A stretch of DNA of 64,000 bases from DTLC01 sp964555645 (GTDB lineage Bacteria; Verrucomicrobiota; Verrucomicrobiia; Limisphaerales; DTLC01): positions 65,462 to 129,461 of the forward strand of contig CAZKTA010000008.1 of assembly GCA_964555645.1 (NCBI GenBank), given 5' to 3'. The position numbers were made by a program, and so were the translations under genes. The notes beneath the pieces were generated by a model, which saw only the letters and a list, made by a program, of their open reading frames with translations, had not been told where the DNA came from and did no database searches. Every line of letters starts with the position of its first letter. Positions within the stretch are counted from its first letter, which is position 1. Positions 24,801 through 33,800 of this stretch are shown in pieces.

Positions 24801-26377
24801 TAATTGGCTTGAACACCCAAAGCCGCTCCGTTGCTGACCACCGTGCCGGCGGCAATCGTGCCAAGGCTGTTATTGGCGGCAACGATCAACCTGCCGGCCT
24901 GCACCAGAGTATGGCCGCTGTAATTGTTGACCGCAGCAAGAGTCAGTGTGCCTGCGCCGCTCTTGGCCAGGTTGTAGCCACCAGAGATTGTCCCGCCGAG
25001 TGTCAGCCCCAATCCCGAGCCGACACCAACGGTGCTGTCAGCCGCAAGTGTAATTGGCCCTGCAAATGAGTTGTTCCCACTCACGGCATAAAGCACGCCA
25101 CTGCCGCCTACGCCTGCGCCAGCCACCGTCAACGGTTCGGTTGTGGAATAGCTCACACCCCCAGAGAATCCCAACGCCGCGCCATTGCTGATCACGGTTC
25201 CGGCAGCAGCGGTGCCAAGGGCGTTATTGGCCGAAACGACCAGCGTGCCGCCTTGCACCAATGTCTGGCCGCTGTAGCTGTTGGCTGCCGACAATGTGGC
25301 CGTGCCGCTGCCGGCCTTGGTCAGCGTGCCGCTGCCGCCGATGCCGCCGCCAGAAAAGCTGTAAGCCGTGACGCTGTTGCTGATTGTGACCGAGGCGGGC
25401 GACACGCCCGCGCCAGCCACAGAAATGGTCGGGTTCGCCGCCCCGTCGGCGAACGTCACGAAATCGCCCGTGCCGAAAGTGCCCAAGTAACCTCCTATGT
25501 TCCAATTGGCTGTATTAGTGTCCCAATTAGCGTTTACTGCACCAGCCCAACTGATACTTGCGCCCTGATACCCAATCGTTAGCTTCGGCCTGTATGCTGT
25601 ATTGTTGGTGTCCCGTGAACCGAACTTACCCCAACACACCGTTCCGCTGCCTGTGAAATAGGATGAAAAAAGCAAAAACCCATTGTTGGTTGCCCCGCCA
25701 TACCATTGGGACACGCTGGGTTGGACATTAAACGGCACCCAGTTGCCGGGTTCAATTGCACCGGGCACGCTGCCACCGGGCCCTTTGATGAGATTAGTCC
25801 CGTTCCCATCGTCAATTTTGTCATACCATCCGCCGTACTGTAACGTCCATTCAAGTGTCTGATTTTGGTCACGATACCCGAAATTCACGCCTTCACCGTC
25901 CTTGCCCGATGGCCCGCCGTTGTTCTCGAACCACCATTTGGTGGGGTCAATCCGATACGGTTTAATTCCAAGGGCATTGTCGCTGAGGAAACTTTCGGCC
26001 TCGAAATAGAAAAGCTCGAGCGTCGCGCGATTAACCGAGCTGAAGCTCAAGCTCGGCAGCTCGAACTTGATGATTGTGTGGTCTTCGGCAAAACCTTCAT
26101 CATTCATGTCATACTTGATGCGCAGTTCGTGACTTGCGCCGTAGTTTTGGTCTTTGTCCGTTTCATCGAGCCAAGAGTCGGCTGTTCCTTCATATACGCC
26201 ACCACCAACTCGCGGGGTGACGCCGTGCTGAAGCGTTACGGTTGCAGCTTCTGCACAAATCAACGAAAGTAGCAGTGTCACCACTCCAAGCATAGCTTTA
26301 GACGGAACGGGTGACTCGCTCTTGGTCATCTGTTCAACGCACAGTGTGTGAATAGCTGTTTTTACTTTGTTTTTCAT
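21845..26377 (-). CDS. Giant secreted protein with autotransporter-associated beta-strand repeats
   Basis: 1510 residues from ATG 26377, chosen because AGGAGG lies 7 bases upstream. The signal peptide is long, with its hydrophobic core at about 29-44. Residues about 45-275 resemble a DNRLRE-type beta domain (HTIIKFELPSL...ATLELFYFEAES). There follow at least seven autotransporter-associated beta-strand (PATR, TIGR02601) repeats of the form LxKxGxGTLxLxGxNxYxGxT, separated by long right-handed beta-helix-like sequence. The C-terminal about 170 residues are a separate module ending in HGFYRVRMVP, with no autotransporter beta-barrel. A long extracellular fibre or adhesin exported by another route is inferred. 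Several internal units are near repeats at the DNA level (for example about 24590-24800 and 24900-25140). Confidence 0.85.
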   Translation of the reverse strand: MKNKVKTAIHTLCVEQMTKSESPVPSKAMLGVVTLLLSLICAEAATVTLQHGVTPRVGGGVYEGTADSWLDETDKDQNYGASHELRIKYDMNDEGFAEDHTIIKFELPSLSFSSVNRATLELFYFEAESFLSDNALGIKPYRIDPTKWWFENNGGPSGKDGEGVNFGYRDQNQTLEWTLQYGGWYDKIDDGNGTNLIKGPGGSVPGAIEPGNWVPFNVQPSVSQWYGGATNNGFLLFSSYFTGSGTVCWGKFGSRDTNNTAYRPKLTIGYQGASISWAGAVNANWDTNTANWNIGGYLGTFGTGDFVTFADGAANPTISVAGAGVSPASVTISNSVTAYSFSGGGIGGSGTLTKAGSGTATLSAANSYSGQTLVQGGTLVVSANNALGTAAAGTVISNGAALGFSGGVSYSTTEPLTVAGAGVGGSGVLYAVSGNNSFAGPITLAADSTVGVGSGLGLTLGGTISGGYNLAKSGAGTLTLAAVNNYSGHTLVQAGRLIVAANNSLGTIAAGTVVSNGAALGVQANYSAAEPLTLSGSGISGSGALYAVSGSNIFGGPVTLAADSAIGVDTGLGLVLNNAISGNFNLIKSGAGTLAFTGATPNTFGGAMYVNQGTLALAKSGGGIAVPGNLFIGGANAAEVRLDADGQLTGGCNVTVGTSGLLNLNNFNTSIGSLTLSNGSVATGTGLLTLSGGINSLGNQTATISGNLNLSGMNQTVFVTDGTADDDLSLTANVVNGGISKTGAGRLVLSGDNSYDGETVVGAGVLTVTTATALGSTAGGTGVSPGARLELRSGIAGLLVISGEALELNGTGGGLGALRNVAGNNAWTGPVTLGSAATVQCDFGSTLGLGGSVSGNGHALTINALGDVAVNNQITGSGTSLFKLGAGTLTLSGSLANSYGGTTYVSDGTLLLAKPAGTVAVPGDLVIEGPLMTLATVRLLDNDQLASNAAVTVGQQGVLDLNNFSARIGNLLLSGGSVTSGKGTLGLGGNITAIGNQMSSIAGYVDLLGGARTINVDNGAAPEDLRISAVISNGAVLKNGTGTLVLLGANTYAGSTTVSEGTLALNGTVASGTVNLTGGTLTLGASERLADAAALNINGGIFDMGVYNETVGTLTLAQGIISGTGTLSAANDFDVRDGLVSATLAGRVGLVKTGTGTVTLTGRNTYHGPTTISEGVLALAGRGSIDFTPSISVGSGAIFDVSGVLAEWFLLGQRQTLKGNGTVHGRIRVEGTLEPGIPIGTLKFNNDVMLADNSTLRLEVTDTPSAIDALDLQQAGRLTIQPMAQLELMGALDSSRQYVFVRRAQAVEGEFGGLPNGGEVPGQPGWYIHYGTHRIYFSQLQSTQPLAYFRAFTTNGTVMVAWRTLEEVECEGFDLFRRPTNSLDWVKVNQDRIPPQNPAGAIYMLVDSTGQSNVTYIYRLVEYASGGEEAREFERTPTEFAFSAPPKVGTNIVELRWWSRTDETYDLEWTDDIGQRLVPVLRDVPATPPECIVAHPTTNSHGFYRVRMVP

Positions 26378-26705
26378 GATGCAACCTCCTGATGGGTTAA
26401 GCGTAGTAGTGCTGATTTTGTGGGTGGTTCCTTTTTGCTGGCAGATCACACGGACAGCTTGGGGCTGGCCCAGCGCTGAAAGCGCAGTCGAATGCAGCTT
26501 TTGACCGAGACCGGTTCATGCTCACAGGCCCAAGCCTTGGGCAGCTATCGTAAGCTTAAGCACTGGTCTTCACTAGTCAAGTCTAAAGTACGTAGCATTT
26601 CATCGGTAATTTTATTGATGCGCCGGCTGCGTTTGGGGTAGGCGCGAAATAAACTGACACGGCGCCGGCGGTGTGTTTAGACTTCTGACGCAACCGGTGG
26701 TCGTT
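26378..26705. other. Divergent intergenic promoter region
   Basis: 328 bp between the divergent repeat-protein gene and the CBM/PKD gene. Promoters for both are expected here. No clear -35/-10 pair or operator could be picked out by eye. Confidence 0.4.
26385..26390 (-). promoter_or_regulatory. Ribosome-binding site of the beta-strand repeat gene
   Basis: AGGAGG on the minus strand, 7 bases before the ATG at 26377. It decides the start against an upstream in-frame codon at 26449. Confidence 0.8.
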
Positions 26706-27800
26706 ATGTTGGCCAGAGCAAAAACGGTCTTGACAGCAGCTTTCATCGTAGGAGTCGGAATCGCCGCACATGCACTTGAACGCACAAACACAGTATTCAA
26801 GGTGTTCCAGTTCACACCGGACAAAATCCCCCGCGTAGACGGTGACAGGTCCGATTGGGACATCGTGCCGCCGGAATACGTCATCGGTACAGACCAGCTC
26901 GTGGAGGATTCAGGCAAACACACAGCACCGAATCCAACCAACCTCGACTTGCGCGTGCGCGTCGGTTGGGTCAAAGGCATGAACCGGCTCTTCTTCCTCT
27001 ACGAAGCGTATGACAATTACTGGGACTTCGCGCTGCCCGGCCTACACAACGACACGTTCGAAGTTGTTGTGGATGCCGACCTGTCCGGTGGCCCACTGAT
27101 CGAGCGTTGGCACCCAGCAAAAGGTATTATCTCACCGCGCGAAGCATATTTCTCGTTCCAAAGTGTGCACGCGCAGAACTACCACATCTTCACCCCCGCC
27201 GATGGCAAAGACTGGTGCATGTTTTGGGGCGCGGCACAATGGGCCAAAGAACTGCCTTTTGCCAACGCAGCCTACAACTACCATTTCAAGCCTGGCGAAG
27301 GCGGCAAGCTCATACTCGAGTTTTGGATCACCCCCTTCGATTACGCCGGTGCAGAAGGCCCCGGCCGCGCAGTCGAGTCTGTGCTCTACGAAAACAAAAT
27401 CATCGGCTTGTGTTGGGCAGTCATTGATTATGATGACGTCAACTCCGGCACGACAAACAACGGGTTCTGGAATCTTTCGCCAAAGCACACCATGTACGGC
27501 AACGCATCTGAGCTTGTTCCATTCAGGCTCATGCCGCTGGAGCCGCAGTTCCGCAAACCTGTCAGCGCGCGTTGGTCGTTCAAGGTACTCGACATAGAAC
27601 GGCGCCTTGTCGCGTTCAAGGATGAGTCCGAAGGCGAAATCACCTCTTGGAAATGGGACTTCGGCGACGGCACAATATCTACCAATCAGCATCCGGTCCA
27701 TGCCTACGCTAAACCCGGCCAATTCACCGTTGTGCTCGAAGTCAATGGCCCGGCTGGTAACACGCGGTTTTCCAGGGTTTGGGATGTGACACTGAAATGA
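26706..27800 (+). CDS. Secreted carbohydrate-binding-like protein with C-terminal PKD domain
   Basis: 364 residues from ATG 26706; a GTG at 26673 is an alternative. The signal peptide has its hydrophobic core at about 6-20. Residues about 35-270 read like a CBM9/DOMON-type sandwich: IPRVDGDRSDWDIV near the start, then NRLFFLYEAYDNYWDF and NDTFEVVVDAD, as in family 9-like sugar-binding domains. The final 80 residues are a PKD domain with the signature WDFGDGTIS and HAYAKPGQFTVVLEV. A role in binding polysaccharide at the cell surface is inferred from its place next to the GH28 gene, 215 bp downstream on the same strand. Confidence 0.78.
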   Translation: MLARAKTVLTAAFIVGVGIAAHALERTNTVFKVFQFTPDKIPRVDGDRSDWDIVPPEYVIGTDQLVEDSGKHTAPNPTNLDLRVRVGWVKGMNRLFFLYEAYDNYWDFALPGLHNDTFEVVVDADLSGGPLIERWHPAKGIISPREAYFSFQSVHAQNYHIFTPADGKDWCMFWGAAQWAKELPFANAAYNYHFKPGEGGKLILEFWITPFDYAGAEGPGRAVESVLYENKIIGLCWAVIDYDDVNSGTTNNGFWNLSPKHTMYGNASELVPFRLMPLEPQFRKPVSARWSFKVLDIERRLVAFKDESEGEITSWKWDFGDGTISTNQHPVHAYAKPGQFTVVLEVNGPAGNTRFSRVWDVTLK

Positions 27801-27837
27801 ACCCGATCACCATCAAACCAACGCAGTTCGCAGGTAA

Positions 27838-28011
27838 TCCGGAGGCTGGCGCATCATCGCGAGCTTCATTGGCTGGACGAATTCCACGTTGTTCAACGAG
27901 TTCGACGTTGTCTGCAGCCCGGCGCGAGTTGACATGCGCCGCCCAGACACCCCCAGACCTATGATGGAACGTTTTGCCCGAGGCGAATTTACTGATGCAG
28001 AAAACTCATAG
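27838..28011 (+). pseudogene. Possible gene fragment between the PKD and GH28 genes
   Basis: 57 open codons ending in TAG at 28009-28011 with no good start (first ATG at codon 32). The translation looks protein-like (WRIIASFIGWTN, then RPMMERFARGEFTDAEN). I do not recognise it. It could be a C-terminal remnant of a lost gene, or chance. Confidence 0.25.
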
Positions 28012-28015
28012 GGTT

Positions 28016-29416
28016 ATGAAAACGGAAAACCCGAATAGATTCGGCAACCGGCGGATATTTTCCCTGTGCCAGATCCCGATGCTTTTGTCCGGGGCGGCGT
28101 TGCACGCGGCAATAATCACCCTAGACGTACGCAACTATGGCGCAAAGGCCGACGGGGAGACCCTCGACAGCCCGGCTATCCAGCGTGCAATTGACGAGGC
28201 CGCAGCCAGGGGCGAGCCGGCGCGCATTTACATCGGCCCGGGCACGTACCTCATTGGTACGGTCGAGTTGCGCAGCGACATCGAATTGTATCTCGACAAA
28301 AACGCAACTCTTGTGATCTCGACCAACCCTGCGCACTACCGGGCCGATGCAGTCATTTATGCCAGCAATGCAGCCAACGTGAAAATAACCGGCTACGGTA
28401 AGATCCTCGGGCGCGGGCTCAAGTTCATGACCAGATACGACCCCGAAGGCGAATGGTGGATATTCGGTCAGTGGCGGCCGAAGATGTTTATCTTGACCAG
28501 TTGCACTAACCTTACCATTCGCGACGTCACCTATGGCCAGGCACCGTTCTGGGGCTTGCACATGCTCGGCTGCCACAATGTGCTTGTCGAACGCCTTAAG
28601 GTCCGCAATTACCTTGACATCCCAAACTGTGACGGTGTCGTGGCGGATCACTGTACGGACGTGGTGATCCGCAACTGCGACATCCGCTGCGGCGACGACG
28701 CCATCGTGATCAAGACCACACGCCAGCCAGTCAAGTTCGGCCCGTCAGCAAAAATCCACGTGCACGATTGCGTCCTAGAGACGCAGGACTCTGGCCTGAA
28801 GATAGGCACCGAATCAACCGAGGACATTCACGACGTCATCTTCGAGCGGTGTACAATTAAGCGTTCCTGCCGCGGGCTTAACATTCAACTCCGTGACGAA
28901 GGCTCAGTCTATAACGTTGTGTTCAGAGACATTAAATTCAGGTCGCAGTACCATGCTGATCCGTGGTGGGGTCGGGGCGAATCCATTTCATTCACTGCAA
29001 TTCCCAGAACACCGCAAACCATGCTGGGTTGTATGAGCAACGTGGTTGTGAAAAACGTGACCGGCCGGGCCGAAAACAGCGCGCGCATTTGCGGCATGCC
29101 GGGTAACCCGGTCAGAAACGTCGTGCTCGAGGATGTGTCACTGACCATCGGACGCTGGACCAAATACAAGGGCGGTGTGTTCGACAATCGGCCAACCACG
29201 GTCATTCAAGACATAGAGCCGCATGAGACAGCAGCCGTGTTCATCCGGCACGCTGAAAACGTCACACTTAAAAACTGCAGTGTGAGCTGGAAAGGCGGCC
29301 CGCCCTGGTACTTCGGCCCGGCACTATGGATGACAAATGCAACGGGCATTAAGCTCGAAAACTTCAAAGGCAAGTCAGCTAACCCGAACCTGTACAGCGA
29401 CATGCTGTTCCAGTGA
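28016..29416 (+). CDS. Polygalacturonase-like glycoside hydrolase family 28
   Basis: 466 residues from ATG 28016, with a signal peptide to about 31. It begins with the pectinase-fold start DVRNYGAKADGETLDSPAIQ. The GH28 acid residues are visible: D206 in IPNCDGV (NxD motif) and D227-D228 in RCGDDAIVIK. The usual GHG histidine motif is replaced by SGLKIGTES (259-267), and RGLNIQ stands for the RIK region, as in exo-acting or non-classical GH28 members. It is likely exported to cleave galacturonate or rhamnose linkages in pectin. The short spacing to the upstream CBM/PKD gene suggests a small pectin unit. Confidence 0.88.
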   Translation: MKTENPNRFGNRRIFSLCQIPMLLSGAALHAAIITLDVRNYGAKADGETLDSPAIQRAIDEAAARGEPARIYIGPGTYLIGTVELRSDIELYLDKNATLVISTNPAHYRADAVIYASNAANVKITGYGKILGRGLKFMTRYDPEGEWWIFGQWRPKMFILTSCTNLTIRDVTYGQAPFWGLHMLGCHNVLVERLKVRNYLDIPNCDGVVADHCTDVVIRNCDIRCGDDAIVIKTTRQPVKFGPSAKIHVHDCVLETQDSGLKIGTESTEDIHDVIFERCTIKRSCRGLNIQLRDEGSVYNVVFRDIKFRSQYHADPWWGRGESISFTAIPRTPQTMLGCMSNVVVKNVTGRAENSARICGMPGNPVRNVVLEDVSLTIGRWTKYKGGVFDNRPTTVIQDIEPHETAAVFIRHAENVTLKNCSVSWKGGPPWYFGPALWMTNATGIKLENFKGKSANPNLYSDMLFQ

Positions 29417-29447
29417 GCCGTCTGATCCGTCAGATCGGTCATATCTT

Positions 29448-29888
29448 ATGAGTACTCTCTCCCACCACCAGCTTGTTGCTGCGGCGCTCAAAGCGCGCCG
29501 GCATGCCGTGGCACCGTACTCGAAATTCCGCGTCGGCGCTGCGCTGCTGACGCGCTCGGGCAAGGTGTACACCGGCGCGAACATTGAAAGTGCAAGTTAC
29601 GGCTTAACCTGTTGCGCCGAGCGCGTCGCGCTGTTCAAAGCGCTTAGTGAAGGCGAGACTGCCTTTGCCGCAATAGCAATTGTGGCGCGCATGCCTGACG
29701 GGCCGATTCCATGCGGTGCTTGCAGGCAACTGCTCGCAGAATACGCACCAGATGCAGTGGTTTTGGTTGCTGATTCAAAGGCGCCAGCTAAATTCCGCAA
29801 ACTAAGCGTCAAGGCGCTTTTGCCTTTGGCATTCCGAAGGTTTAGATTAAAGGCAACCAAACCCACCAGGTGCAATGGAAAACGGTAA
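29448..29888 (+). CDS. cdd: Cytidine deaminase
   Basis: 146 residues from ATG 29448; the longer open frame from 29337 overlaps the end of the GH28 gene. Homotetrameric-type cytidine deaminase of pyrimidine salvage. Zinc ligands are C56 in TCCAERVA with catalytic E58, and C89/C92 in PCGACRQ. FRVGAAL and GANIESASYGLT are the substrate-binding segments. It lies 31 bp after the GH28 stop. Confidence 0.94.
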   Translation: MSTLSHHQLVAAALKARRHAVAPYSKFRVGAALLTRSGKVYTGANIESASYGLTCCAERVALFKALSEGETAFAAIAIVARMPDGPIPCGACRQLLAEYAPDAVVLVADSKAPAKFRKLSVKALLPLAFRRFRLKATKPTRCNGKR

Positions 29889-30008
29889 AGCACCTACATA
29901 CACAGGCGTGCGGATAAGACCGCTGAGCGCACTGTGCGTTTCTGCGACGAAGAACTTGGAATTTAACATGTAACAAACCATGCAAACTCGGATCAACCAA
30001 AGGTAACC

Positions 30009-30623
30009 ATGAAAGTGCTAATTGTGTATTATTCGATGTACGGCCATGTGCATCGGTTAGCTGAGGCCGTGGCTGAGGGTGTGCGCGAGCTGCCGGGTGC
30101 AGTCGCCGAGCTTCGGCGTGTGCCCGAAACTCTGTCGGAAGACGTGCTGGCCAAGATGGGCGCGCTAGAAGCGCAAAAAACTTTCGCTCATGTGCCTGTC
30201 TGCAGCGTAGACGAATTGGCCGAGGCCGATGCGATCATTTTCGGCACACCAACGCGGTTTGGCAACATGTGCGGACAAATGCGTCAGTTCCTCGACGCCA
30301 CAGGCTCGTTGTGGGTGAAAGGCGCGCTGCTGGGCAAGGTTGGCAGTGTATTCGTGAGCACTGCAAGCCAACACGGTGGGCAAGAAACCACGATCCTGAC
30401 ATTCTTGGTGACACTATTGCATCATGGAATGATTGTGGTCGGCCTGCCGTATGCCTTCAAAGAGATGCTCGGTGTGAACGAAGTTATGGGCTGTTCGCCC
30501 TACGGCGCCTCAACCATTGCTGGACCTGAGGGCGAACGCATGCCAACTGCAGCCGAGCTGGCCGGCGCGCGCTTCCAGGGCCGACACGTGGCAACAATTG
30601 CAGCTAAACTCGCAGCCAAGTAG
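30009..30623 (+). CDS. wrbA: NAD(P)H:quinone oxidoreductase, WrbA family
   Basis: 204 residues, the usual length. Flavodoxin-like fold binding FMN: YYSMYGHVHRLAEAVAEG at the phosphate loop, then FGTPTRFGNMCGQMRQFLD and STASQHGGQETT, and the WrbA-specific SPYGASTIAG. It catalyses two-electron reduction of quinones, giving oxidative-stress protection. AAAGGT is a plausible ribosome-binding site just before the ATG. Confidence 0.94.
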   Translation: MKVLIVYYSMYGHVHRLAEAVAEGVRELPGAVAELRRVPETLSEDVLAKMGALEAQKTFAHVPVCSVDELAEADAIIFGTPTRFGNMCGQMRQFLDATGSLWVKGALLGKVGSVFVSTASQHGGQETTILTFLVTLLHHGMIVVGLPYAFKEMLGVNEVMGCSPYGASTIAGPEGERMPTAAELAGARFQGRHVATIAAKLAAK

Positions 30624-31234
30624 AGGATGCAGCACAAGGCAGTTCGTTAACGTCCCGCTGGAAATGCCGCCGTGTCCTCTGCTGCGTTTGGCCTGATAAC
30701 GCAGTTGGCACCAGCACCGGCTGGTAATAGGCCGGGGGCCGCGCCAACAATACACGCTGCCAACACACGTGTCCCCGGAAATCCGGATTGCGCCTTGTAC
30801 CAAGGTAAAGCCGGTTGATGCTGCGCCGTTGGTCAGCCGCGCGCAACGCACCGCTGCTGGCCCGTTGGGTTGCGCCTGCGCAGCGGGTAACTGTCACAAA
30901 TGACCCGTTCACGCGCCGCGCAGTCACAGGTTTTGTACAGCGCAACGCGATTAGTCAGGTCACCAGCCGTTACTCTGGCGCCGGGGCCGTACATGCCGTT
31001 GGTGACTCAGATCACGTCACAAGTTACGGCAACGCCAATTGCAGCCTGAATATTCCTCGCCCCAGTTTCCCAACTCGTAAACGTGGTTTGTGACTGCCGT
31101 AGGGTGAAACATAGCGCTTCACTGTGTGCTGGCGCCACTGGACATTCTTGCTGGTGAACTTCGGCACCAGCACAGCAACAGTTGGCCTTCACCTGCTGTT
31201 TTGAGGCTAAGGAGTGCAAACAAATGACAAAGTC
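30624..31234. other. Intergenic region, no gene recognised
   Basis: 611 bp. Open frames on both strands are short and Cys/Arg-rich. A possible hairpin joins GTGCTGGCGCC (about 31122) and GGCACCAGCAC (about 31162). It may contain the remains of a decayed gene, but none could be identified. Confidence 0.4.
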
Positions 31235-32760
31235 TCAGCGCATCATGAGCAGTGATGAAAGTGGGATAGGTACGAGTCTCGGGTCTGGGACTGACACCGT
31301 ATCTTCCAATGTTACAAGCACACCAAACGGTGCATTATAAACGGTTTTCTCAAGAAAAGCACGTAGACCGAGTGTATTCCGGTGCGTGTCAATGTGCCTG
31401 CGGTATTTCACATCTATCGGGATACGATATTCCCCAACTATGATAACGAAATCCACCTCAGGTTCGGCAGCGCGTTCGGGGAACCAAGCTAAGTCAAGGC
31501 CGGGAATATTTCCCAGGTAATAGCCAACAATGCTTTCGGCTAGATGCCCCGCCAGGTCCGATAAGTGCCAGAGCCGTGCTGGTCCGTCTGGTGTAAGTTC
31601 GACTTCCGCTTGGAGCCAACTTGCGCGCAGTGAGTGGTCGCAAAGGCAAATTTTGGGCTGTCCCTTTCGCTTTTTAAGGCGCAATTCCAATGGGTTTACC
31701 ATTCTGATCAGTAACGTGTCGTTAAGAAACTGCAGGTACGCGAGTACCTTCTGCCAGCTCATGTTTGCCGTTAGTGCTGAGCGTAACTCGTTCATGAAGA
31801 TGGACTGGCCCGGTGCTTGACCCGCATACCGACAACACAGCCGAAAGACCTCTTCCAATAGGAGCGGATCGCGTTTTCGGCCACGTTCTGCGACTCTGAG
31901 GTCTTGCCGAATGACCAGCCTAATCACCGTTTCGTTGAGCTGATCTGCCAATTGATGCCACGGCCGGTCAATTCGGACATGGGAGATCGGATAGCCACCG
32001 CGCTTGGCAAATGCTTCAAAAGCTGCATCTCGAATTGTGGCATTCTGCTTCCCCGCATGGCGCACCTCTTCCCAAAAAAGGCGGTCTTTTAGCTTTTCCA
32101 ATCCGTTCTCGGGCAGAAGCCTCGGCATTTCACCAAAGCCCCCAAGTGCAGCGATCTCCCGCAATAATAGTGTTCCTAGCTCCAAGGTTGATACGCGCCC
32201 GGCCAAGCTGTCCCTACCACGCTCAATTCGCAGCGCTGAACTGCCCGTAAGCAAAACACGGACAGCGTGGTGATCCACAAGGCTTTTAACCTGTGGTGCC
32301 CAGTCCGAAAGGTTCTGGACTTCATCAAAGAAAAGAAATACCGGTTCATTTCGATGCGCGTACTCATTGAACGAGCCACGCAGCACTTCGGCTTCGAACC
32401 AGTGCGACAAGCTCAAGATAGGATCTTGTAACCCTCTTAACGATGGAATTTCATCAAACTGCACGCGGAAGATTCGGCTCGGGCTAATATTTTCCTCCGT
32501 TAACAGGTATTGGATTATTTGTTTCTGTAATGTGGTTTTTCCAACTTGGCGTGGCCCGCGCAGCACTGTAACTGGGCCAGACCAGTCTTAAGCCGCTGCA
32601 ACGTCGAATCGAATAACCAACGCCGAAAAGACGGCAATGGATGCATCGGTTTGTTGTGCCACCAAGGGTTTGTTCGATGTAAGAATAGTTCTAATTCTCC
32701 AGGCAGTTGGATATGAAACAGTGATTCCTGTGGAGTTTTTCCGCGCATATTCTGCGACAC
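31235..32760 (-). pseudogene. AAA+ ATPase with DUF4143 domain, broken by a frameshift
   Basis: The N-terminal about 60 codons (start at 32760, MSQNMRGKTPQES...) contain the family's NPWW...P.PSFRRWLF segment. The rest is in another frame from about 32590 and begins with Walker A GPRQVGKTT, then Walker B FLFFDEVQN, a GSSAL sensor segment, and a C-terminal DUF4143-like half with a nuclease-like EVDFVI...IDVKYR end. At 32588-32591 the minus strand reads CTTAAGAC. One extra A would give LKDWSGPVTVLRGPR and join the halves. It is either a true one-base deletion or a sequencing error. Such ATPases are linked to mobile or toxin-like functions, but their role is unclear. Confidence 0.75.
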
Positions 32761-32960
32761 CCTAAGCTGTTATTCGGTCTTTCATTCAACCTAGCACCGC
32801 CTGAGATAAAAGCGATCGGGCTCGGTTTCAGCAGCTACGTCACGATGCAAAAGCTCTTGTTCCCGGTGGCAGCGCGAGCAGCCATCCGAAATTTTTTCCA
32901 GGGATTGACCCACAACAGCGATGCTAGAAACTGAACCCAAAAGTCCGCGTACACAAGCTG

Positions 32961-33752
32961 TTATCTTGTGCTTTTGTACGTGACCTTCCACAACACAAGG
33001 CCGTGTGCGGGAGCGTTCATGCCTGCCAAGCGCCGGTCTTTGGAGGCAAGCATGCGCTTAACCTGCTCAGGGGTGAACTTGCCCAGACCAACTTGCACAA
33101 TTGTGCCTACAATACCTCGACACATCTTGTACAAGAACCCGTTGGCTTCGAGTATGAAAGTCAGGAGCGGACCACTTTTTTTGAACTCGCACCGTGTGAC
33201 TGTGCGTATGGTATTCTCTTTTGGGTACCCGGGATTAGCAGCAAACGCCCTGAAATCGTGTCGGCCGATAAACTGTCGCGCCGCAGCACGCATTGCGGCA
33301 AAGTCGAGTGAGCGCGGTACATGCCAAGCCGTATGCCGCAATAATGGGTTCATTACGGGGTGGTTCCACACAAGGTACCGGTACTGTTTCGACACGGCGT
33401 CGAACCGCGCGTGGAACCCCGGGGCTACACGCTGCGCTTTAACCACGCGGATGTCGTCCGGTAGCCACGCATTGATTGCCAGTGGCAGATGCCGGATCGG
33501 CATGCGGCGTTTTTTGAACTCGGCAACTGGCACATCGAAATGCGCCACCATACCAAGCGCGTGCACACCGGAATCTGTACGGCTTGCACTATGCAGTTTT
33601 GGTTTGCTGGGGAAGAGTTTTGCTAATGCAGCCTCAATTTTTTGTTGTATACCGACACCGGTTTTCTGCTGTTGCCACCCCTGATAAGCGGTACCATCGT
33701 AGGCGATTGTCAGCCTAAATTTGATGGTTGGGCCGGTTGTCTCGGGGTTCAT
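32961..33752 (-). CDS. truA: tRNA pseudouridine(38-40) synthase
   Basis: 263 residues. Isomerises uridines 38-40 in the tRNA anticodon arm. The catalytic aspartate is D60 in SASRTDSGVHA, the TruA signature. FRLTIAYDGTAYQGWQ at the N-terminus and FLYKMCRGIVGTIVQVG near the C-terminus are typical. Length matches the family. It lies 48 bp from ruvX on the same strand. Confidence 0.95.
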   Translation of the reverse strand: MNPETTGPTIKFRLTIAYDGTAYQGWQQQKTGVGIQQKIEAALAKLFPSKPKLHSASRTDSGVHALGMVAHFDVPVAEFKKRRMPIRHLPLAINAWLPDDIRVVKAQRVAPGFHARFDAVSKQYRYLVWNHPVMNPLLRHTAWHVPRSLDFAAMRAAARQFIGRHDFRAFAANPGYPKENTIRTVTRCEFKKSGPLLTFILEANGFLYKMCRGIVGTIVQVGLGKFTPEQVKRMLASKDRRLAGMNAPAHGLVLWKVTYKSTR

Positions 33753-33800
33753 TTTTCTTCAAGTCGTTGAATCGTGGAATTTCTGGGCCGTCTCGACGGC

